This document shows positions 6,546 through 13,243 of a stretch of 13,243 nt of DNA, piece by piece; the first letter of the stretch is position 1; each line of letters starts with the position of its first letter. The DNA is from Bacteroidales bacterium (GTDB taxonomy: Bacteria; Bacteroidota; Bacteroidia; Bacteroidales; UBA1402). A program made the translations under genes and the position numbers. The stretch is taken from NCBI GenBank assembly GCA_023230125.1, contig JALNXZ010000017.1:1-13243 (forward strand). The letters run 5' to 3'. The notes beneath the pieces are model-generated. The model saw nothing but the letters and a program-made list of their open reading frames with translations, ran no database searches and was not told where the DNA came from.

Positions 6546-7754
6546 ATGAAATATATTGTGATTCTTGGTGATGGGATGGCTGATGAGGTCATCCCTGCAT
6601 TGGGTGACAAGACGCCGATACAGGTTGCCGACACACCTTATATGGACAAGCTGGCTGCAATGGGGCGTTGTGGTCTGCTGGAAACAGTTCCTGATGGTTT
6701 CCAACCCGGAAGTGAAATAGCCAACATGAGCTTGTTGGGATACGATGTCCGTTCCTCATTTGAAGGACGCGGATCCTTGGAAGCTGCCAGCATGGGGGTG
6801 AAGATATTCCCTGGTGAAATGGCGATGCGTTGCAATATCATCTGCATCGAGCATGGTCTGATCAAAAATCATTCGGCAGGTCATATTTCCAACAAAGAGG
6901 CTGGAGAATTGATCCGCTTTCTGGAAGAAAAAATGGGCTCGGATACGGTGAAATTTCATGAAGGGATTTCCTATCGTCATCTGTTGGTGATAAAAGGTGG
7001 AAACAAATTCCTGAATTGTACCCCACCACATGATGTGCCTGGTATGCCATTTAAGGATGTGATGATTAAAGCGTTGATACCTGAGGCTCAGGCAACGGCT
7101 GATGAATTGAACCGGTTGATTATCCGGTCTCAGGAATTGCTTGCCGACCATCCGATCAATCTGAAACGTATCGCTGCGGGAAAAGATCCAGCCAATAGCA
7201 TCTGGCCTTGGTCTCCAGGTTACAAACCGATGATGAAGACCTTGATGCAACAGTTTCCGCAAATCAAGACCGGTAGTGTCATTTCTGCCGTTGATTTGAT
7301 TAAGGGCATTGGTATTTATGCAGGGCTCGAGTCCATCGATGTGGCTGGTGCTACCGGCCTTTATAATACCAATTACGAAGGTAAAGCTGAGGCTGCCGTT
7401 GCTCAATTACGGAAAAAGGATTTTGTCTTTTTGCACTTAGAAGCTTCTGACGAAGCCGGACATGAAGGTGATGTAGACCTTAAAATCCGTACCATTGAAT
7501 TTCTGGATAAGCGCATTGTCGGACCGATTTTCGAAGCTGTCAAAAACTGGGACGAACCGGTGACGATAGCTGTTTTGCCGGATCATCCGACTTATTGCCG
7601 TACAAGAACACATGTGCAAGAGGCTGTGCCTTTTCTGATTTACAAGCCTGGTGTGACACCTGATGTAGTAAAAGTATACGATGAGTTCTCTGTTCTTCAA
7701 GGTTCTTATGGCTTGTTGAAGGATAATGAATTTATTAAAGCTTTATTTGAATAA
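6546..7754 (+). CDS. Homoserine kinase of the aPGM-like alkaline-phosphatase superfamily
   Basis: This 402-residue protein resembles archaeal-type cofactor-independent phosphoglycerate mutase (ApgM). The metal-site residues of that fold are visible: D9 in LGDGMAD, the nucleophile-type S56 in QPGSEIANMSLLGYD, D302 and H306 in EASDEAGHEGD, D346-H347 in LPDHPTY and H356 in RTHVQEAVPF. Automatic annotation often calls such proteins phosphoglycerate mutase, but a subfamily has been proposed to be homoserine kinase because it sits in threonine operons lacking GHMP-type ThrB. Here it lies 92 bp after thrA and 11 bp before thrC, exactly where thrB is expected, so homoserine to O-phosphohomoserine is the likely reaction (family knowledge plus context). 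The sequence cannot exclude mutase activity. A TATGTTTG element at 6465-6472 in the upstream gap lacks a -33 partner. Confidence 0.87.
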   Translation: MKYIVILGDGMADEVIPALGDKTPIQVADTPYMDKLAAMGRCGLLETVPDGFQPGSEIANMSLLGYDVRSSFEGRGSLEAASMGVKIFPGEMAMRCNIICIEHGLIKNHSAGHISNKEAGELIRFLEEKMGSDTVKFHEGISYRHLLVIKGGNKFLNCTPPHDVPGMPFKDVMIKALIPEAQATADELNRLIIRSQELLADHPINLKRIAAGKDPANSIWPWSPGYKPMMKTLMQQFPQIKTGSVISAVDLIKGIGIYAGLESIDVAGATGLYNTNYEGKAEAAVAQLRKKDFVFLHLEASDEAGHEGDVDLKIRTIEFLDKRIVGPIFEAVKNWDEPVTIAVLPDHPTYCRTRTHVQEAVPFLIYKPGVTPDVVKVYDEFSVLQGSYGLLKDNEFIKALFE

Positions 7755-7765
7755 AACAATTTCCC

Positions 7766-9067
7766 ATGCAATATTACAGTACCAATAAGAAAGTTGCTCC
7801 GGTATCCCTTCAGAAAGCCGTTATTGACGGTTTGGCGGGCGATAGGGGGCTATATATGCCTGAGCGCATACCCGTTTTGCCTGCATCATTTTTTGATGAA
7901 ATTGACACCCTGAGTTTTCAGGAAATGTCTTACAAGGTGGCTGATGCCTTCTTTGGAGAGGACATTGAACCCGAAATCCTGAAGGCGATTGTTTATGATA
8001 CACTGAGCTTTGATACTCCGTTGGTGAAGGTGAAGGAAAACATCTATAGCCTGGAATTGTTTCACGGTCCGACGTCCGCATTCAAGGATGTAGGTGGCCG
8101 TTTTATGGCTCGCCTGCTGGCCTATTTCATCAAAAAACAAGGTCAGAAAGAGGTGAATGTGCTGGTCGCTACATCAGGAGATACCGGAAGTGCCGTTGCC
8201 AATGGTTTCCTCGGAGTGGAAGGCATTCAGGTCTATGTGCTCTATCCAAAAGGTTTGGTCAGTGAAATACAAGAGAAGCAATTCACAACACTGGGTCAAA
8301 ACATTACAGCTGTGGAAGTGGACGGAACATTTGATGATTGTCAGGCTTTGGTGAAATCTTCCTTCATGGATGCAGACCTCAAGGCTCATATGGATTTGAC
8401 TTCGGCAAATTCTATCAATGTAGCCCGCTTTCTGCCTCAGTCTTTTTATTATTTCTATGCTTATGCTCAACTGAAAAAGATTGACAAAGCAGATTCTATG
8501 GTGGTATGTGTACCAAGTGGAAACTTTGGAAACATCACTGCCGGTTTGTTTGCCAAAAGGATGGGCTTACCTATCAAACATTTCATTGCCTCCAACAATA
8601 GAAATGATATTTTCTTTAAATATCTGAAAACGGGCGAATACTTACCCAAGCCTTCGGTCTCTACCATTGCCAATGCCATGGATGTAGGTGATCCGAGCAA
8701 TTTTGCACGTATCCTTGATTTATATGAAAATTCCCATGAAGCCATCTGTGCCGATATCAGTGGCGCTACTTATGATGATTCGCAAATTGCAGATACACTG
8801 AAGAATGTTTATACTGAAACCGGTTACCTGCTTGACCCTCATGGTGCTTGTGGTTACCGTGCTTTGGTTGATCAAATCAAGCCCGGACAGATTGGTGTAT
8901 TTCTTGAAACGGCTCATCCTGCCAAATTCAAGGATACTGTTTCTGAAATCATTGGAGCTGAAGTGAAAATTCCGGAACGTCTCCAGGCATTTATGAAAGG
9001 ACAGAAGCTTTCCGTTCCCATGAGCAAGGATTTCGAGAGCTTCAAAAACTATTTGCTGGTGAAATAA
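7766..9067 (+). CDS. thrC: Threonine synthase
   Basis: ThrC is a PLP enzyme that converts O-phosphohomoserine to threonine and phosphate in the cytoplasm, the last step of the pathway. The 433 residues match the E. coli-type family (about 430). The N-terminal sequence MQYYSTN with the later DRGLYMPERIP is characteristic. The PLP-binding lysine is K107 in FHGPTSAFKDVGGRFMARLL. The phosphate-binding segment VLVATSGDTGSAVANGF and the VPSGNFGNITAGL motif follow, and the C-terminal LLDPHGACGYRAL and FLETAHPAKF match the fold. It starts 11 bp after the homoserine kinase gene and closes the operon. I see no clear intrinsic terminator in the 67 bp before the convergent gene. Confidence 0.97.
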   Translation: MQYYSTNKKVAPVSLQKAVIDGLAGDRGLYMPERIPVLPASFFDEIDTLSFQEMSYKVADAFFGEDIEPEILKAIVYDTLSFDTPLVKVKENIYSLELFHGPTSAFKDVGGRFMARLLAYFIKKQGQKEVNVLVATSGDTGSAVANGFLGVEGIQVYVLYPKGLVSEIQEKQFTTLGQNITAVEVDGTFDDCQALVKSSFMDADLKAHMDLTSANSINVARFLPQSFYYFYAYAQLKKIDKADSMVVCVPSGNFGNITAGLFAKRMGLPIKHFIASNNRNDIFFKYLKTGEYLPKPSVSTIANAMDVGDPSNFARILDLYENSHEAICADISGATYDDSQIADTLKNVYTETGYLLDPHGACGYRALVDQIKPGQIGVFLETAHPAKFKDTVSEIIGAEVKIPERLQAFMKGQKLSVPMSKDFESFKNYLLVK

Positions 9068-9134
9068 TTGTTCTGGATTTTTAAATGTCAGAAATGAAAT
9101 CAGACTCCATTCAAAACTTCGATAACGAATCAGA

Positions 9135-9296
9135 CTATCTTATGAACCGTTTGATCAGAATAATTCCACCCCAAATAGCCATGGGGTAGATAAACCAGAC
9201 AAATGCAAAATGATTGGTTTGATTATTTAGAATAGCCAATACCACACTGATAAGAAGGTATGTGGCTATTTCTTTTTTGTTGAACTTGGTTTTCAT
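9135..9296 (-). CDS. Small two-helix membrane protein (2TM-like)
   Basis: I choose the ATG at 9296-9294, giving 53 residues, because it overlaps the TAA of the DUF2141 gene by one base (TAATG), an arrangement typical of coupled translation. The longer frame starting at 9344 would run 48 bp into that gene and add polar, non-family sequence. After a lysine-rich N-terminus (MKTKFNKKE) there are two predicted membrane helices, about residues 12-24 and 31-48, separated by a short NNQTNH turn, and a basic tail (IKRFIR). The WFIYPMAIWGGIILI segment resembles the second helix of the 2TM domain common in Bacteroidota. Function is unknown. It is the last gene of the five-gene minus-strand cluster. Confidence 0.7.
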   Translation of the reverse strand: MKTKFNKKEIATYLLISVVLAILNNQTNHFAFVWFIYPMAIWGGIILIKRFIR

Positions 9297-9706
9297 TACA
9301 GATTGATGACCATCTTTTTGTTTGCATTGAAAATAAAGTTGCATTTTTTGAAACTAGGAGGGCCGGTATAACCTTTGGCATCATTGCTGAATCCGTATTT
9401 TTCCAAAGGAATGCCAAAAAGGCCTGTGTCCAGCTTTTTATTCATATTTTCATCCTGAAATAAGGATATGGCATAGGTGCCTTTTGGTAAGTCATTTATG
9501 GTAATGGTCATTGTTTTTCCTGTCACTTTTTCACAGACGCCGTATGAAGTTTCTTTAAGAAAAGTCTTGGCTGACTTGTAAAAACCGATGTACATATCAC
9601 CCTTGACTTTTTCGATGCCTTTGATTTCCAAGGTGAAAGTTTGAGAATAAGCCGTAAAGCATGTTGTTAACGCAAAGGCCATGGCCACTAAAAATTTCTT
9701 TTTCAT
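9296..9706 (-). CDS. Secreted DUF2141-family protein
   Basis: The 136-residue product begins with a signal peptide: a KKK n-region, a hydrophobic core to about residue 17 and a probable cleavage after TAYSQ (about residue 22). The mature part of about 114 residues is a predicted beta-rich domain with the DUF2141 hallmarks GDMYIGFY, LPKGTYAISLFQDENMNKKLDTGLFGIPLEKYGFSND and a PPSF segment near the C-terminus. The family is common in the periplasm or outer envelope of Bacteroidota and has no assigned function. It follows the TonB-dependent receptor by 12 bp and overlaps the next gene by one base, suggesting it acts with the receptor, perhaps in ligand handling (inference). Confidence 0.9.
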   Translation of the reverse strand: MKKKFLVAMAFALTTCFTAYSQTFTLEIKGIEKVKGDMYIGFYKSAKTFLKETSYGVCEKVTGKTMTITINDLPKGTYAISLFQDENMNKKLDTGLFGIPLEKYGFSNDAKGYTGPPSFKKCNFIFNANKKMVINL

Positions 9707-9718
9707 TTGATAAAAGTT

Positions 9719-11842
9719 TTAAAGAGTATTTAATTGATTATTTATTTTGGATGCATTGAATGTGAGAAGGAGTGTCAAGTAAAAAAAACGTTTGGATGGT
9801 GTCGTTTCAGCCATGTATTTATTTTGGTAGGTAGAACCAGTATATCCATATATATTATTGCTGCCCAGTACATTTTGGCAGGAAAAATGGATGATTGTAT
9901 TGTTAAATGGCAAATAGGAGAGATTTAAGGTCAGACTGTTTCTGAAAGGTGTTTTCATCAGGGTATTACTGCCGTTAATCATGACATCTCCATATGAGCC
10001 TGATTCAATATAATAACCAGCCCCCAGCAAGGATTTGATGGGTGAGAGCCAATACTTCAGGTCAAACTTGAATAAATGTCCTGATATCAGGTCGGGCATT
10101 CTGCTCTGACTAAAAGATTGGTGCAACCTTTTGGAGTCTATGTATGAATAGGACAACCAATACTCAAGCAGACTGACATATCCCTTCAGGAATACATCCA
10201 TTCCGTAAGCATATCCGTTCCCCTTGTTGTTTAGGTTGGTATCGAATAACATTCCTTCATCATAAGTAATCAGTTTCCTGTATTGCTTGTAATAGGTATC
10301 CACCTGAATTTTGCTTCTCCTTTTTGCATAGGCATAGGTAAGCGTTGCATTGTCGGATCTTGTAAAATCTAGAGTCTTGTTTAATTTCAGATAATCATAG
10401 TCTGGGTTTTGATAATAGGTCCCTGCTGAAAATGACAGGATGTGATTGTCATTGAATTTGTGCGAGGCGTATAGTCTTGGTGCCAGGTTGTATTTATCAA
10501 TGCAGGAGGCATATTCTGCTCTTAATCCAAGTGAAAGGCATGTCTTGTCAATCGGATTAAATGCTACTTGATAGAAATTGGATATCAGTAAGTTGGTGAG
10601 GTCTGAATCATAGGTGTTGACAAAGACGTAATTCTGGTCGAATTTTGAATGGAATGCCTCAAATCCTACTGTGTAAGTGAACCGACCTTTTTTGTGTTCA
10701 AAAAAGATTTTGTTGTGATTAAAAAGCACATCGGTTTGTACGCTGTCTCCCTGAAGGCTCACGTCCGTTCCAAGAAAATGATCGATGGTAAGATTGGATC
10801 CGAAAAATAATTTTGAGTTCTTGCTGATGATATAATTCCAGGTGGTTTGTCCCCAAACATAGGTTTCAGAAACATCGTTGTTGAAAAGGATAGAGTCAAT
10901 ATCGCGGTGGGCATAGTCAACGGATGATTTACTGAAGGAAAATTGTGTCTTGACTTTCAGCTTTTTGGAAAGGTTGAATATTCCGAGAAAATTTCCTGAG
11001 ATATCTTCATAATATTTATTCCAATGGTAATCATCTTTAAATATCCGACCATAAGGTTGCATATTGGTATAAGCCAATCCCATATATATCTGTGAATGTT
11101 TGGTGGAACTGACAATGGCTCCATCCACCCCTGTTGAAGACAGATACAAATTGATTTGTTGATCCAGTATGTCTTTGGTATTCAGCGAGAGCAATCCGGA
11201 CAGGGCTTGTCCGTACTCACTACCATAACCTCCTGCCTGAAGTGCCACCCCTTGAAACATATTGGGAGAGAATCTGCCCCGGACTGATACGTTTTTTTGG
11301 GACAGCGTGTATGGGTTATAAACCATCATTCCGTCCACGAACGTTTTTGATTCATCCGATGATCCTCCCCTGATATATAGTTTGCCGTCATTTCCCGGAC
11401 TTTGTGCACCTGGAATGATTTTCAGGACTCCCAGGATATCTCCGAATGCAGTCGGGCTGGTGTAAACTTCAAAAGGATTTATTTCAACTTTTTGGGCGGC
11501 ATAATTATTTATTTTACCGTGGCGGTCGCTCCTGACAACGATTTCATCTATGTTAACAGATTCTTTAATCAATGTAATCTTTTGGATATCTCCGGACTTT
11601 ACAAAAACTTCAGTCTGCTCATATCCGATGGCGGAAAAACACAAAATGGTTGAATCGGGATTCTCTGAATCACTTATGGAATAGGCTCCTTTGTCGTCAG
11701 AAAATGTTTCCGTATGGTGACCTTTGATATATACCCGTACGTTATCAATGGGGATTCCTTCATTGTTGACAATGATGCCTGACAGATTGATACCGTTATG
11801 CATCAGCAGGAGCGATAGCGAAAGAAAGAGGGCATTGGTCAT
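9719..11842 (-). CDS. TonB-dependent outer membrane receptor with carboxypeptidase-like domain
   Basis: This 707-residue protein is an outer-membrane active transporter. After a hydrophobic leader (residues 4-14) comes a carboxypeptidase-like regulatory (CarboxypepD_reg-like) domain at about 20-93, with SGIIVNNEGIPIDNVRVYIKG and a DDKGAYSI segment. The plug follows at about 112-225, with FGDILGVLKIIPGAQ, LYIRGGSSDESKTFVDGMMVYNPY and GGYGSEYGQALSGLLSL. The rest is barrel-like alternating beta sequence rich in aromatic residues, ending near FFYLTLLLTF. No SusD-like partner is adjacent, so it is not a standard glycan-uptake pair, and the ligand is unknown. The ATG overlaps the upstream stop as ATGA. 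Oddly, the leader has no Arg or Lys before its hydrophobic core, unusual for a signal peptide. The upstream in-frame codons would supply lysines but contain no standard start. Confidence 0.92.
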   Translation of the reverse strand: MTNALFLSLSLLLMHNGINLSGIIVNNEGIPIDNVRVYIKGHHTETFSDDKGAYSISDSENPDSTILCFSAIGYEQTEVFVKSGDIQKITLIKESVNIDEIVVRSDRHGKINNYAAQKVEINPFEVYTSPTAFGDILGVLKIIPGAQSPGNDGKLYIRGGSSDESKTFVDGMMVYNPYTLSQKNVSVRGRFSPNMFQGVALQAGGYGSEYGQALSGLLSLNTKDILDQQINLYLSSTGVDGAIVSSTKHSQIYMGLAYTNMQPYGRIFKDDYHWNKYYEDISGNFLGIFNLSKKLKVKTQFSFSKSSVDYAHRDIDSILFNNDVSETYVWGQTTWNYIISKNSKLFFGSNLTIDHFLGTDVSLQGDSVQTDVLFNHNKIFFEHKKGRFTYTVGFEAFHSKFDQNYVFVNTYDSDLTNLLISNFYQVAFNPIDKTCLSLGLRAEYASCIDKYNLAPRLYASHKFNDNHILSFSAGTYYQNPDYDYLKLNKTLDFTRSDNATLTYAYAKRRSKIQVDTYYKQYRKLITYDEGMLFDTNLNNKGNGYAYGMDVFLKGYVSLLEYWLSYSYIDSKRLHQSFSQSRMPDLISGHLFKFDLKYWLSPIKSLLGAGYYIESGSYGDVMINGSNTLMKTPFRNSLTLNLSYLPFNNTIIHFSCQNVLGSNNIYGYTGSTYQNKYMAETTPSKRFFYLTLLLTFNASKINNQLNTL

Positions 11843-12990
11843 AAAGTGACATTTGTTTTTAGGATGATATCCATTAACGTTTCTGTTCCATTTCTCTGAA
11901 TAGGGTAGGATATATAGTATTTTGAATCAAATACATATTTGTCCTGTTTGATGGAGATCAGCGTAAAGCGATTTTCATCGTAATTGTTTATTGACACAAA
12001 TTCTTTGTCCTCTACAGGTGGTGTCAAATGCTCATGCCAAGAATGAATATATACCCAGCATTCCCATTTGTGTAGATTCCCGCAAAGTAAATAATTTTCT
12101 AATACATTGTAAAATAATATCAACATATTTTTACCATTATGTTTAAATATTTTTGGATTTTCAATGTAAAATTCAATATTGATACAGACATCATTTCGTA
12201 TATCACTGTCTATTATTACATTATAAATTGGGATATTGAACATTTCGGCAAACATGAAGACGCCTTTTCTGACCCATAATTCTTTTCCTAAAAAACAGAC
12301 TTGTTCAAAACGTTTTGGGTCAATGTTTTGTTTATTCCCAATATTTCCGTCAGGGAAAAGCAAGAAAACTGTTTTAGGATCAATCTTTTTGTCGGATAAA
12401 ATTTCAGCCAATGTCAACATGGAATTGAAATCTTCTGCACCAATATATCTGACATCTGAATGCTTTCCAAATTGATGGTCCATCGCTTTGACATAAAAAT
12501 CCAGGTTGTCCCTGTTTTGGTTGATGATACCGTTCGAAGCGATGATGTATACGGTAAATCTGTTGTATATCAGATAATTAACCAATGATTTGTAGGACGA
12601 ATAATGAAAAGAGCTGATAATAAATGGTTTTTGGGGAGAAGCGATGTCGTCCTTGAATCTTTTTGAAAGTTGTTCATCGTTGCTTTTGATCTTTATGATT
12701 TCCGGTAATAAAAAGGTGTGGCTTCGAAGTTCGTTGATATCCCTGTTTCGAAGGTACAGCTTATACAGTTCGTAATCAGTCGTTGAATCATGGCCTAAAT
12801 CCCAACGATAGAGTGCTGCGCGAAATACGGCAAAAGAAAAGTCAGAGGATTGGTCCGGATAAATTTTCCCCATAATTTCCTGCAAATCTTGATAGTATAT
12901 GTTTATGTCGTAGATGGCTTTGCATTTGTCGGGCATCGTGCAATAACCATCATTGATCATTCTATCAATCATTTTTTGATAGTCTTCCAT
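11839..12990 (-). CDS. LpxL/HtrB-like acyltransferase-fold protein, divergent
   Basis: The 383-residue protein has no signal peptide or obvious membrane helix. The central part (about residues 120-265) resembles the lysophospholipid/lipid A acyltransferase superfamily: FIISSFHYSSYKSLVNYLI with H129 in the position of the catalytic HX4D/E histidine, FLLFPDG at 210-215, and VCFLGKELWVRKGVFMFAEMFNIPIYNVI at about 231-259, which parallels the LpxL/HtrB block FLG...TG...A...G.P. The residue matching the catalytic acid is K134, so activity is uncertain. The N-terminal 115 residues match nothing I recognise. The C-terminal stop overlaps the receptor gene by 4 bp (ATGA). The start overlaps an upstream membrane-protein frame by 26 bp, and M11 (12960) is a non-overlapping alternative start. 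Stretches such as 12080-12200 are visibly more AT-rich than neighbouring genes. Confidence 0.66.
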   Translation of the reverse strand: MEDYQKMIDRMINDGYCTMPDKCKAIYDINIYYQDLQEIMGKIYPDQSSDFSFAVFRAALYRWDLGHDSTTDYELYKLYLRNRDINELRSHTFLLPEIIKIKSNDEQLSKRFKDDIASPQKPFIISSFHYSSYKSLVNYLIYNRFTVYIIASNGIINQNRDNLDFYVKAMDHQFGKHSDVRYIGAEDFNSMLTLAEILSDKKIDPKTVFLLFPDGNIGNKQNIDPKRFEQVCFLGKELWVRKGVFMFAEMFNIPIYNVIIDSDIRNDVCINIEFYIENPKIFKHNGKNMLILFYNVLENYLLCGNLHKWECWVYIHSWHEHLTPPVEDKEFVSINNYDENRFTLISIKQDKYVFDSKYYISYPIQRNGTETLMDIILKTNVTL

Positions 12991-13243
12991 AAATAGTTTT
13001 GGATAAATAGATTAGAAACAATAAATAGGGCATTGCCAAAAAAATGGCTCTGAAAATGATATCCATTCCGAGGTCATCTTGCAATGAATAGATGATGTCC
13101 GGAAAGTACCTGGCATTTGAAATGAGGAAGTATGAAGCCGTCAACCAGATTGATAGGATGGCCAGAAGACGTATTGCCGCATAGACAGATAATGCGGTCG
13201 TAATATTCTTTAAAAATTTGATTTTTGAAACCGGAGTTTTCAG
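12965..13243 (-). CDS. C-terminal part of an integral membrane protein, unknown function
   Basis: A minus-strand frame is open from the right edge to a TGA at 12967-12965, giving 92 residues of a longer protein. It has a long hydrophobic helix at about residues 17-42 of the fragment (YAAIRLLAILSIWLTASYFLI), a polar loop with ARYFPDIIYSLQDDLGMD, and a second helix at about 62-82 (IIFRAIFLAMPYLLFLIYL). A short basic cytoplasmic-type tail follows. The hydrophobic pattern and continuous frame support a real gene, but I do not recognise the family. Its end overlaps the start of the acyltransferase-like frame by 26 bp, which suggests the two are co-translated or that the downstream start is a little later. 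Confidence 0.6.
   Translation of the reverse strand: MKTPVSKIKFLKNITTALSVYAAIRLLAILSIWLTASYFLISNARYFPDIIYSLQDDLGMDIIFRAIFLAMPYLLFLIYLSKTIYGRLSKND

Noticed and set aside
6756..7406. Minus-strand frame of 216 codons inside the homoserine kinase gene.
   Set aside because: It opposes a well-conserved enzyme with intact active-site motifs. The antisense product is His/Cys-rich and domain-free.
9068..9134. Bidirectional terminator expected between convergent genes.
   Set aside because: No GC-rich stem with a T-tract on either strand could be found by eye in these 67 bases.
9098..9136. Direct repeat AATCAGACT occurring twice between thrC and the convergent gene.
   Set aside because: Nine bases with a single repeat copy and no associated mobile-element features. 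Likely chance.
9297..9344. N-terminal extension of the small 2TM-like protein to an ATG at 9344.
   Set aside because: It overlaps the DUF2141 gene by 48 bp in another frame. The TAATG junction at 9296 gives a more natural start.

Overview
The window looks like a chromosomal segment of a Bacteroidota genome, probably Bacteroidales. The evidence is moderately low GC, weak or absent Shine-Dalgarno sequences, a -7 element of the TAnnTTTG type before the threonine operon, an outer-membrane TonB-dependent receptor with an N-terminal carboxypeptidase-like regulatory domain, and a fused aspartokinase/homoserine dehydrogenase next to an aPGM-type homoserine kinase. No rRNA, tRNA, CRISPR array, insertion sequence or integrase was seen.

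Region 1 (1-1914, minus strand) is a tight three-gene phosphate-signalling unit transcribed right to left: phoU, an OmpR/PhoB-type response regulator, and a sensor histidine kinase cut off by the left edge. The gaps are 5 and 6 bp. No pst transporter genes are present in the window.

Region 2 (2092-3597, minus strand) encodes an AMMECR1-domain protein and a Memo-family protein. These are two of the three components of the AmmeMemoRadiSam system. The radical SAM component is not beside them.

Region 3 (3598-9067, plus strand) is the threonine branch. A 423-bp non-coding stretch carries a Bacteroidota-type promoter, a 16-residue leader peptide with an Ile-Arg-Thr-Thr-Met-Thr segment, and a candidate attenuator terminator. 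It leads into thrA (aspartokinase I/homoserine dehydrogenase I), an alkaline-phosphatase-superfamily homoserine kinase resembling cofactor-independent phosphoglycerate mutase, and thrC. Together they convert aspartate to threonine, apart from aspartate-semialdehyde dehydrogenase, which is not in the window. The leader suggests transcriptional attenuation by charged Thr-tRNA, with Ile and Met also represented.

Region 4 (9135-13243, minus strand) is a tightly packed five-gene cluster converging on thrC. In transcription order it holds a truncated two-helix membrane protein, an LpxL/HtrB-like acyltransferase-fold protein, a TonB-dependent receptor, a secreted DUF2141 protein and a 53-residue two-helix membrane protein. 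Junctions overlap by 26, 4 and 1 bp, or are separated by 12 bp, so the products are probably made together. I do not recognise this combination as a named system. It is the best candidate here for something undescribed, possibly an envelope lipid or ligand modification and uptake module, but its function is unknown.
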